Assembly (NCBI RefSeq): GCF_002250055.1
Contig: NZ_CP018866.1
Coordinates: 1,108,501-1,172,500, forward strand
DNA length: 64,000 nt
Direction of reading: 5' to 3'
Source: Sutcliffiella cohnii
GTDB lineage: Bacteria; Bacillota; Bacilli; Bacillales; Bacillaceae_I
The notes below the pieces were generated by a model that saw nothing but the letters and a program-made list of their open reading frames with translations, was not told the DNA's origin and ran no database searches. A program made the translations under genes and the position numbers. Positions 37,826 to 45,905 of the stretch are shown piece after piece. Each line of letters begins with the position of its first letter. Positions within the stretch are counted from its first letter, which is position 1.

Positions 37826-39076
37826 ATGAAGAATACAGAAAGAAATTGTGTTGTAATTGGTGGAGGGATTGCTGGACTTACTGCTTCTATTTATTTAGCA
37901 CGTGCAGGATTATCCGTTACATTAATCGAAAAAACTAAAACAATAGGTGGTCGGGCAAAAACAGAAGTGATGGATGGTAGTTATGTCAATCTCGGACCAC
38001 ATGCCTTATATTCAAAAGGAAAAAGTTTAGAAATATTAGCGGAATTAGGCATCTCTCCAAAAGGAAATAGCCCTGCCATCGGGGGAAAGGTGTTTTACAA
38101 TGATTCACCGTATAACCTTCCCGCCAACCCTTTCTCTGTATTAACTAGTGATTTATTTAGTTGGAGAGGGAAAATGGAATTACTCCGCTTTTTTATACTT
38201 TTACAAACAAAAAAATTAAAGAGCAACCGAGAGATCTCCGTTGACCAATGGCTTCATGAAAATATAAAGGATGAACGTGTTCAGAAATTTATTCTCATGC
38301 TTATACGTTTATCTTCTTACTGTAACGACCCTGATAGGCTTCGTGCCGAAGTTGCATTTAAGCAGCTGCAATTAGGAAAAGCCATTTATGTTCATAACGG
38401 TTGGCAGTCAATTATAGAGGAGTTAAAAGAGAAAGCGGAAAAATTAGGTGTCATTATTCAAGCGGGAGCCTCCGTTCAACAAATAAAAGGGAAATTTCCA
38501 CAGTTTGAAGTGAAATTAAGTAACAATAAATCAATCTTCACACCATATATTTTATCAACAGCAAGCCCAAATGAGTTGAGGAAATTCCTTCAGGGCTATG
38601 AAATAGATGCAATCAATGAACTTATACCAGTCCGGGCAGCATGTCTGGATATAGTGCTAAACAAAACACCGAATCCTACAGTATCATTCGCCTTGAGCAT
38701 GGACCAACCACTCTATTTTTCTAATCATTCCAACGTCGCAACATTAAGTGACAATCAAAGCCACTCCGTCATACACGTAATGAAATATTTGAGCATTAAT
38801 GAACCTAGAACGGATTTAAAACAGGAGCTCGAACAGTTTCTTAGTCGAGTTCAACCAGGCTGGGAAAAACATGTTATATCAAAACGTTACCTACCGAACA
38901 TAACAGTAACTAATAGCATGATGAAAAAACAAAAAAATGAAATGGAGCAGATTCCAGGGTTATTTATTGCCGGAGATTGGGTTGGCGCAGAGGGAATGTT
39001 AGTTGACAGTTCTTTTTTTAGTGCAAAGCAAGCGGCCATGAGCATTATTGAATTAAATGAAAAAATGGGAGTGTAG
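37826..39076 (+). CDS. FAD-dependent oxidoreductase (phytoene desaturase-like amine oxidase fold)
   Basis: 416 aa from ATG at 37826, 9 nt after AGGAGG at 37811-37816; the ATG at 37817 abuts the ribosome site and is unlikely. Dinucleotide-binding VVIGGGIAGLTASIYLARAGLSVTLIEK at the N-terminus, then GGRAKTEVMDGSYVNLGPHALY and a C-terminal FAD motif GLFIAGDWVGAEGMLVDSSFFSAKQAA. First gene of a three-gene unit with an ECF41 sigma factor (11-nt gap) and a DoxX-like protein, driven by an ECF41 promoter. ECF41 loci often carry an oxidoreductase target; the substrate is unknown. Confidence 0.85.
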   Translation: MKNTERNCVVIGGGIAGLTASIYLARAGLSVTLIEKTKTIGGRAKTEVMDGSYVNLGPHALYSKGKSLEILAELGISPKGNSPAIGGKVFYNDSPYNLPANPFSVLTSDLFSWRGKMELLRFFILLQTKKLKSNREISVDQWLHENIKDERVQKFILMLIRLSSYCNDPDRLRAEVAFKQLQLGKAIYVHNGWQSIIEELKEKAEKLGVIIQAGASVQQIKGKFPQFEVKLSNNKSIFTPYILSTASPNELRKFLQGYEIDAINELIPVRAACLDIVLNKTPNPTVSFALSMDQPLYFSNHSNVATLSDNQSHSVIHVMKYLSINEPRTDLKQELEQFLSRVQPGWEKHVISKRYLPNITVTNSMMKKQKNEMEQIPGLFIAGDWVGAEGMLVDSSFFSAKQAAMSIIELNEKMGV

Positions 39077-39087
39077 CGAGGATGGAA

Positions 39088-39969
39088 ATGGAGGAAGCAT
39101 ATACGCAGTATAAACCGCTACTTTTATCCATATCTTATCAGATGGCAGGAAGTATGACGGAAGCGGAAGATATCGTTCATGATATTTTTATAGATTTTCA
39201 TAAGATTGATAAGAACAATATTAAAGATTATAAATCGTATTTGTGTAAAATGGCCACTAATCGAACGATTGACCATCTAAAATCCGCGAGTAAAAGAAGA
39301 GAACATTATATCGGACCGTGGCTCCCTGAACCGTTAAATACAGATCAAGATCCGCTGCATTCTATCGAACAACATGACCAACTCTCCTACGCGCTCCTAA
39401 CACTACTAGAAAAACTTAACCCGGTTGAACGTGCAGTATTTGTATTAAGAGAGGTATTTTCTTTTTCCTATGATGAGATGGAGAGTTTCATAGGAAAAGA
39501 GGCGGCAAACTGTCGGAAAATATTGAGTAGAGCGAAGAAAAAGCTGCATTTTCATGAATCTAAAAAAAAGAATAATGTAGGTAGGGATGAAGAAGAAAAA
39601 CTAATTAATCAATTCGTTTCTGCCGTAACGACTGGAAATACAGACGAACTATTTCAACTACTGAAAGAGGACGCAATTTTATACAGCGATGGTGGCGGCA
39701 AAGTTACCGCAGCAATATTTCCGATTGTTTCAAGTAAACGAATCGCTCGATTTATATTTGGCTTATTACAAAAATACAGTGATGATACGTCGTTATCCAT
39801 ACAAATGACACTAATCAATGGCCAGCCAGGACTTTTTATCAGTAGTGACCGAGAACCGAGCAGTGCCGTCTGTTTTGAGATTACAGATCAAAAGGTAACG
39901 CAAATATTTGTAATTCGCAATCCAGAAAAATTAACGTATATGTTGGAAAGTGGGAGGGGAAAAAAATGA
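39088..39969 (+). CDS. ECF41-family sigma factor with SnoaL-like C-terminal domain
   Basis: 293 aa from ATG at 39088, 6 nt after GCGAGG; the ATG at 39082 is directly adjacent to it. Sigma region 2 (YQMAGSMTEAEDIVHDIFIDFHK...TNRTIDHLKSA) and region 4 (LNPVERAVFVLREVFSFSYDEMESFIGKEAANCRKILSRAKKKL). The linker has WLPEP at 78-82; the C-terminal SnoaL-like domain has DGGGK at 201-205 and NPEKL at 278-282. These three motifs are the published ECF41 hallmarks. In that group the C-terminal domain replaces an anti-sigma factor and tunes activity, consistent with the absence of an anti-sigma gene here. Confidence 0.9.
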   Translation: MEEAYTQYKPLLLSISYQMAGSMTEAEDIVHDIFIDFHKIDKNNIKDYKSYLCKMATNRTIDHLKSASKRREHYIGPWLPEPLNTDQDPLHSIEQHDQLSYALLTLLEKLNPVERAVFVLREVFSFSYDEMESFIGKEAANCRKILSRAKKKLHFHESKKKNNVGRDEEEKLINQFVSAVTTGNTDELFQLLKEDAILYSDGGGKVTAAIFPIVSSKRIARFIFGLLQKYSDDTSLSIQMTLINGQPGLFISSDREPSSAVCFEITDQKVTQIFVIRNPEKLTYMLESGRGKK

Positions 39970-40355
39970 ACCTATTTATTCGTATCATAGAAATATTGTT
40001 AGGCACTATTTTTCTCGGAGCAGGACTTAACGGATATGTGGTTTTATTCGGATATGAGCCGTTTGCTCCTACAAGTCCAGCCGCCATGGAGTTTTTAGGA
40101 GAGGGATACTTTTTAGCGCTTGAAAAGGGTGTAGAAATAGTTGCAGGGATTTTACTTATAGTTCGTAAATATGTTCCATTAGCATTAACTGCATTAGCAA
40201 GCATAATCATTAATATAGTCGCATTTCATATTTTTGTAGATTCTGATTTGTTATTACTTGCTTTATTCATCACATTATTGGAAGGGATATTAGTATGGTA
40301 CTATCGTGATAATTTTAAAGGGCTTTTGGAAAGTACCGTTAAACAAAAGAATTAA
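39966..40355 (+). CDS. DoxX-like small membrane protein
   Basis: 129 aa, four membrane segments, overlapping the sigma gene by 4 nt (ATGA). IRIIEILLGTIFLGAGLNGYVVLFG and LALEKGVEIVAGILLIVRKYVPLALTALASIIINIV resemble DoxX/DUF membrane proteins, which accompany oxidoreductases in several stress and redox clusters. It may be an electron-transfer or quinone-interacting partner of the upstream oxidoreductase; that is inference. Last gene of the ECF41 unit. The palindromic ends of repeat copy 1 follow and may act as terminator. Confidence 0.75.
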   Translation: MNLFIRIIEILLGTIFLGAGLNGYVVLFGYEPFAPTSPAAMEFLGEGYFLALEKGVEIVAGILLIVRKYVPLALTALASIIINIVAFHIFVDSDLLLLALFITLLEGILVWYYRDNFKGLLESTVKQKN

Positions 40356-40380
40356 ACTTATTGAGCATGAACAAATGAAA

Positions 40381-40530
40381 AAGAGGCTGAGACAAAACTA
40401 AAATGATCATGATAAAAAACGAACAATCGCAGAATTAGCGAAGTATATTTCCGGAGCGGATTATTTCCACTCTACTATCTTTTGTTCGTTTTTTACTTTG
40501 ATAAAAATAGTTATGTCCCAACCTTTTTTT
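40381..40530 (+). repeat. Palindromic dispersed repeat, copy 1 (internally deleted)
   Basis: Starts AAGAGGCTGAGACAAAAC and ends AGTTATGTCCCAACCT, complementary ends. AAAAAACGAACAA near the left pairs with TTGTTCGTTTTTT near the right. The core keeps only the GCGAAGTATATTTCCGGAGCG segment shared with copy 2; most of the internal DNA is missing. The remainder of the gap to 40727 holds AT-rich DNA and the ribosome site of the next gene, with no clear promoter boxes. Confidence 0.8.
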
Positions 40531-40727
40531 TGTTCTTTTTATCCAATTGTCTAAGTACCATATTACCTGGTCCTATATAGGAATATAAAAATAGGAAGCT
40601 ACTCCTATACTAAAACACTCGATTAAGAATAGTGGGTGATACAATTTCTTTTTAAAAAATTGGAAAATAGTAACTAACAACATTAGATTACTTAAAAGGT
40701 AGCATTCAAAAAAGGGGACGATAATGC

Positions 40728-43307
40728 ATGTTAGATACAATACCATTTATTAATCGAAAAAAGAACAGGAATAATAACTCTGAAACGATAAATATAGAAA
40801 TCTATCATAACGATAACAATTTAACATCACTCTTTGATAATCATCCAGATCCAATTGTTGTGATAAATAAGGATGGATATCCTATTTATGCAAATGATGC
40901 GTTAACCGCTGTTTCAGGCTATACAATGTCTGATCTAAAATACAAATATATAGAGTACGTACACAAAGATTATGTTGAAGAGGCAAAAAAGTGTTTTAAA
41001 AAGGGGACTAAAGGAAAGGTTCAGCATTTTGTTTCGTGTATTTATGATAAAAACGGTAATGTTATGACAGCTAATATAACGTATGTTCCGTACACAGATT
41101 CGATGAAAAACATTATCGGTGTTTATTGCATCATAAAAGATATGACTAAAATGATAGAAATAGAAAATACGTATCACGAACAGCAAGAAAGAATACAGAA
41201 AGTGTATGCTCATTTAGAGGTAGGAGTTTGGTCTTATGATGTTCTAACAAATACTTTTTTACTCACGTCACCAGGTGTAGAAAAGATAACTGGATATACG
41301 GTAAAAGAACTAAATGAGTCGATAAAATGGCAAGACATTATTTATGAGAATGATAAAGAAAAATATACAGATGAACAGTTTAAGCTTTGGAACGGAAATA
41401 ATATAAATCACGAATACCGAATCGTTCGTAAAGATGGGAAAGTTGTATGGCTTCAAGATCAAACATTACCTGTTAAAGATGAGCATGGTGAAATTATTCG
41501 CATAGATGGTATCGTAACAGAAATTACAAAACATAAAGAAAATGAAGAAAAACTATATAAATTAGCTTATTTTGATTCCATAACTGGTCTTTTTAATAAA
41601 GAAAAATTTGATACAGTACTAGCTAAGAAAATAGCAACTACTAGCAGAAGTAATGGAAGCTTTTCTGTTTTATATTTAGATATTGATCGCTTTAAAAAAA
41701 TTGTCGCAACGCTTGGATATAGAATAGCGAATAAGCTATTAAAAGCATTTGCTACGAGATTAGAAGAGTTAGCAGGAGATGTGTCTTGTATTGGAAGAAT
41801 TACTTCGGATGAATTTGGAATTATTACGAATGAACGTATTAGTCGTGAAGAGGTTATGCTATTAATTAATAATCTGTTTGATGATTTAAAAGTACCATTT
41901 ATAGTGGACGATTATGAATTATTTCTAACGGTTAGTATCGGGATTTGTTCCTATCCGGAAGATGGACAAGACGTTGTTAGCATCGAAAAAAGTGGGGAAA
42001 TCGCTTTAAGTAGAGCAAAAGAACGTGGGAAAAATACGTATTATTTTCTAAATAAAATTACGGATTTGACTCATTTACGTCATATTGAAATAGAAAGTGA
42101 TTTAGCGAAATCGATTGAGTTGAATCAATTACTCCTCTATTTTCAGCCACGGGTAGACACAAAGAGCGGAAAAGTTTTGTCTGCTGAAGCGCTAATACGT
42201 TGGCAACATCCGAATTGGGGATTAGTTTCACCATCAGAGTTCATTCCATTAGCTGAGGAAACAGGCTTTATTAATGAGATTGGTGATTGGGTAATAAGTC
42301 AAGTTTGTCAGTACTTACATGATTGGAAAAAAGAAGGGAAAGAAGTTATTCCAATTTCCATAAATATTTCTGCGCAACGATTCCTAAGGCACGATTGGAA
42401 AGCGTTTATATGTGACATCATAAGCAAAACAAAGATAGATCCAGCTTTTATCGAATTTGAAATAACAGAGACATATTTAATACGTCACGAGGAAGAAATA
42501 ATAGAAGCGATAAAATATTTAAAGCAATTAGGGATAAAAGTTGCGCTAGATGATTTTGGTACTGGCTTTTCTTCAATATCGCAATTAGCCAAGTTCCCAG
42601 TCGATACAATAAAAATTGATCGCTCTTTTATTAAAAAAGTAACAGAACAAAACGGAGACGAGATATTAGCAAAAGGAATCATTTATATTGCAAATAGCTT
42701 AAATAAAAATGTGGTTGCGGAAGGAGTAGAAACTGTAGAGCAATTAAATGTATTGCAACAACTAGAGTGTAAAGAAATTCAAGGGTTTCTTTTTAGTAAA
42801 CCAGTTCCGGTCATTGAGTTTGTTCGAATTTTAGAAAAGAAATTTCTTAAGCCAAAAAGTGCGGAAAGCTCGCGTCCAATTATAAATAAAAGAAAATATT
42901 ATCGTATCGATTTACCGTATTCGATAGAAGGGAAAATGACCTTAACATCCATTCAAGGGAAAGAGGTTGATTTAGGAAAAACGGATATATTGATACAAAA
43001 TATTGGTCCGGGAGGGTTAAAGTTTTTATCCACCATCAACCTTCCTGTACGGCCAGATGTTATTTATCAATTTGAAACGACTATATTAAATGAGCCGATA
43101 ACGGTACTCGGCCATGTTGTCTGGAAGGTAGAAGATGTAGGCACTTTCCAATACGGAATACAATTTGTTATCGATGAAAAAGATAGAGATAGATTAATAA
43201 ATTTATTTAACCATTTAACACTGCATTTAAGAAAACCTTCTAGAGCCACTTACGGAGAGGTAGTGGAAAATAGTCATAATTATTTTAGACAAAAGAAATT
43301 AGTTTAA
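40728..43307 (+). CDS. PAS-PAS-GGDEF(degenerate)-EAL-PilZ cyclic-di-GMP protein
   Basis: 859 aa, cytoplasmic (no membrane segment). PAS domains at ~30-145 and ~160-275 (NHPDPIVVINKDGYPIYAND; VWLQDQTLPVKDEHGEIIRIDG). A GGDEF domain at ~285-445 has its active motif changed to TSDEF (359-363), so no cyclase activity is expected. The EAL domain at ~460-720 keeps the catalytic set: E487 in EALIRW, SINISAQRF, EFEITE, DDFGTGFSS, IKIDRSF, VAEGVET. A C-terminal PilZ domain (~745-845) has an RxxxR-like KRKYYRIDLP and the loop NIGPGG in place of D/NxSxxG. Predicted role: a c-di-GMP phosphodiesterase with PAS sensing and PilZ read-out. Confidence 0.87.
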   Translation: MLDTIPFINRKKNRNNNSETINIEIYHNDNNLTSLFDNHPDPIVVINKDGYPIYANDALTAVSGYTMSDLKYKYIEYVHKDYVEEAKKCFKKGTKGKVQHFVSCIYDKNGNVMTANITYVPYTDSMKNIIGVYCIIKDMTKMIEIENTYHEQQERIQKVYAHLEVGVWSYDVLTNTFLLTSPGVEKITGYTVKELNESIKWQDIIYENDKEKYTDEQFKLWNGNNINHEYRIVRKDGKVVWLQDQTLPVKDEHGEIIRIDGIVTEITKHKENEEKLYKLAYFDSITGLFNKEKFDTVLAKKIATTSRSNGSFSVLYLDIDRFKKIVATLGYRIANKLLKAFATRLEELAGDVSCIGRITSDEFGIITNERISREEVMLLINNLFDDLKVPFIVDDYELFLTVSIGICSYPEDGQDVVSIEKSGEIALSRAKERGKNTYYFLNKITDLTHLRHIEIESDLAKSIELNQLLLYFQPRVDTKSGKVLSAEALIRWQHPNWGLVSPSEFIPLAEETGFINEIGDWVISQVCQYLHDWKKEGKEVIPISINISAQRFLRHDWKAFICDIISKTKIDPAFIEFEITETYLIRHEEEIIEAIKYLKQLGIKVALDDFGTGFSSISQLAKFPVDTIKIDRSFIKKVTEQNGDEILAKGIIYIANSLNKNVVAEGVETVEQLNVLQQLECKEIQGFLFSKPVPVIEFVRILEKKFLKPKSAESSRPIINKRKYYRIDLPYSIEGKMTLTSIQGKEVDLGKTDILIQNIGPGGLKFLSTINLPVRPDVIYQFETTILNEPITVLGHVVWKVEDVGTFQYGIQFVIDEKDRDRLINLFNHLTLHLRKPSRATYGEVVENSHNYFRQKKLV

Positions 43308-43433
43308 ATTAATTCAATATAAAGTCCATATATAACGCATGTAAAGATTTCCTATCCCTAACAGTATATTAGTATGGTAAACTAATAAAGCGAAATACTG
43401 TAAAAAAATAGTAACAAGAGGGTATGAGAAAAA

Positions 43434-45890
43434 ATGAGCGATAATAAAATTAATATACTATTAGTAGATGACCGTACAGAAAATTTATTAGCATTAGAAG
43501 CAATTCTAGATAATGAAGACTATCAATTAATAAAGGCAACGTCAGGTGAGGAAGCTTTAAAATTTCTCTTAAAGTATGATTTTGCAGCAATCTTATTAGA
43601 CGTTCAAATGCCTGGAATGGATGGTTTTAAAACAGCAAGTATAATAAAAGCGAGAGAAAAAACACGTCACATTCCTATTCTATTTATTACCGCTAATCAT
43701 TTAGACCAAGAACATGTTTTTACGGGCTATTCTGTTGGTGCTATCGATTATATTTTGAAACCTGTCGATGCACTCGTATTAAAAGTAAAAGTAGAGGGGT
43801 TCGTTCATCTTTATAAACTTAATGACCAATTAAAACAACAAAAGAAGGAATTAGAAGAGAAAAATAGATTGCTGGAAGAATCATACTTAGAGCTATCAGA
43901 AAAGTCTAATAGGCTAAAAGAGTCAGAAGCCTTATCTAATGTCATTTTCAATACTTCTATAGACACGATGCTAGTTTTAGATGAAGATGGCACGTTATTG
44001 AAGGTGAATCCAGCTTTTGCATCGATGTTTTTATATAAAGTAGAAGAAGTCGTTGGTACAAATATTAGAGATTATTTTTCTAACCAATCACAGTTAGAGC
44101 AGTTAGCGAACAATTACGAGCAGTTCATAAATATACCCCCGACTATAGAAAAGAAATTAGTTATAAATGCGGTAAAAAAAGATGGAAGTGTTTTTCCTGT
44201 AGAAGCTCAACTTGGAAGAAAACTTGTTAACGGAAAAAATATAATTGCCGTTACAATCCGAGATGTAACAATCCAAAAGGAATACGAAGAAAAAATTACA
44301 CATATGGCTTACCATGACTACTTAACAGGATTACCAAATCGCCGTTTTTTTGAAAGAAACCTACAAGAGCAAATGGAAGCTTCTATCGAACAAAATGAAT
44401 CATTTGCTCTTATGTATATAGACATTGATCGTTTTCAATCTGTTAACAATTCATTAGGTCAACGAATCGGTGATGAGTTGTTACAGCTAATTGTACAACG
44501 AATAAAAAATAGTGTGCCAAATGAATATACTATTTATAGAGTTGGTGGCGATAAGTTTGCTGTCTTTTTATCAAATCGAGAAACAGCAATAGAAATTGCA
44601 GAAGAATTGCTTACAACGTTCAATAGTCCATTTTTAGTCCACTATTACGAAATCTATGTAACGGCAAGTATCGGTATTAGCATTTTTCCATACGATGCAA
44701 CTAATGCACAAGATTTAGTTAAAAATGCAAATGCTGCATTATATCAAGCTAAACGAGAAGGTATGGACAACTATCAACTTTATCATTCTGGCTTAAATCT
44801 ACAAACATATCGAAAGTTTATGTTGCAAAATGATTTGCGAAAAGCTTTAGAACGCAATGAATTAATTGTTCATTACCAACCACGCTATGTCGTACAAGAA
44901 AAACAAATGATGAGCGTAGAAGCGTTAGTTCGTTGGAATCACCCTGATTGGGGCTTAATTTATCCTGGAGAATTTATTCCGATTGCAGAGGAAACGGGTA
45001 TGATTGGACAAATTGGCAAATGGGTTGTAGAAGCAGTATGTAAACAATGGAACGAGTGGAAGGGAAAAGGGTTACCACCAGTTAGAATCTCGGTAAACTT
45101 TTCTGGACAACAATTTCTCCATAAAAATATGGAGGAAGAAATGAAAAGTATTATTAAGAAACAAGAAGTAGATCCAACATACTTAGAGTTTGAAATAACA
45201 GAGTCTACTTTAATGTCCAACCAATCCGCGGTTCTAAAAATGATAAATAGTTTTAGAAATATGGGAATTAAAATTAGTATTGATGACTTTGGAACGGGCT
45301 ACTCTTCCTTAAGTTATTTACGGAAGTACCCTGTCGATATAATTAAAATAGATAAATCATTTGTACAAGATCATTCCGATGAGAGTAGAGCGTTAATCAC
45401 CGCAATTATAACACTAGCTTCCCAATTAAAGATGAAAGTTGTAGTGGAAGGCGTCGAAACGAACGAGCAGTGGGAAGCAATGAAAGCTATGAAATGCGAT
45501 GAAATTCAAGGTTATTACTTTAGCCGACCTCTTCCATCATTAGAACTAGAGCAATTTTACGCAAGGCAGCTTGAAGGGGAAAATATTCGAAAAGCGGAAA
45601 TGCAAAAAGAGGTCACTGTAATCCCACAATTGGAAACAGATAATGAACTGTTAGTTAATGCTTTGGCGAAAAATAAACTAACGTTCTCTTTGTCAGCAAG
45701 AGAACTAGAGGTGTTAACCCTTGTCGTAAAAGGATTTACTAATAAAGAAATTTCGGAAGAATTATTTATAAGTGAACATACGGTTAAAAACCATATAACG
45801 AAGATTTTCCAAAAACTAAATGTAAATGATCGGTTACAAGCGATGGCGAAAATTTACCAAAGTTTTTTAGAATTAGAAAAAACGAGATAG
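43434..45890 (+). CDS. REC-PAS-GGDEF-EAL-LuxR composite response regulator
   Basis: 818 aa. Receiver domain 1-125 (ILLVDDRTENLLALEAIL, phosphoacceptor Asp56 in LLDVQMPGMDGF, Lys in DYILKPVDAL). A coiled coil at ~125-165 leads to PAS at ~170-285. The GGDEF domain has GGDKF (371-375) in place of GGDEF, so cyclase activity is doubtful. EAL at ~465-715 keeps E496 (EALVRW), SVNFSGQQF, EFEITE, DDFGTGYSS, IKIDKSF and VVEGVET. A LuxR-type helix-turn-helix ends the protein (~750-815: LSARELEVLTLVVKGFTNKEISEELFISEHTVKNHITKIFQKL). The kinase gene follows after 15 nt, so this is the likely phosphorelay output. Confidence 0.88.
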   Translation: MSDNKINILLVDDRTENLLALEAILDNEDYQLIKATSGEEALKFLLKYDFAAILLDVQMPGMDGFKTASIIKAREKTRHIPILFITANHLDQEHVFTGYSVGAIDYILKPVDALVLKVKVEGFVHLYKLNDQLKQQKKELEEKNRLLEESYLELSEKSNRLKESEALSNVIFNTSIDTMLVLDEDGTLLKVNPAFASMFLYKVEEVVGTNIRDYFSNQSQLEQLANNYEQFINIPPTIEKKLVINAVKKDGSVFPVEAQLGRKLVNGKNIIAVTIRDVTIQKEYEEKITHMAYHDYLTGLPNRRFFERNLQEQMEASIEQNESFALMYIDIDRFQSVNNSLGQRIGDELLQLIVQRIKNSVPNEYTIYRVGGDKFAVFLSNRETAIEIAEELLTTFNSPFLVHYYEIYVTASIGISIFPYDATNAQDLVKNANAALYQAKREGMDNYQLYHSGLNLQTYRKFMLQNDLRKALERNELIVHYQPRYVVQEKQMMSVEALVRWNHPDWGLIYPGEFIPIAEETGMIGQIGKWVVEAVCKQWNEWKGKGLPPVRISVNFSGQQFLHKNMEEEMKSIIKKQEVDPTYLEFEITESTLMSNQSAVLKMINSFRNMGIKISIDDFGTGYSSLSYLRKYPVDIIKIDKSFVQDHSDESRALITAIITLASQLKMKVVVEGVETNEQWEAMKAMKCDEIQGYYFSRPLPSLELEQFYARQLEGENIRKAEMQKEVTVIPQLETDNELLVNALAKNKLTFSLSARELEVLTLVVKGFTNKEISEELFISEHTVKNHITKIFQKLNVNDRLQAMAKIYQSFLELEKTR

Positions 45891-45905
45891 ATCTGAGGGA
45901 ACAAA

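Noticed and set aside
40692-40724. SigD-like promoter (TAAA ... GACGATAA) before the EAL-PilZ gene
   Set aside because: The spacer is about 20 nt rather than 15, and the -10 would touch the ribosome site.
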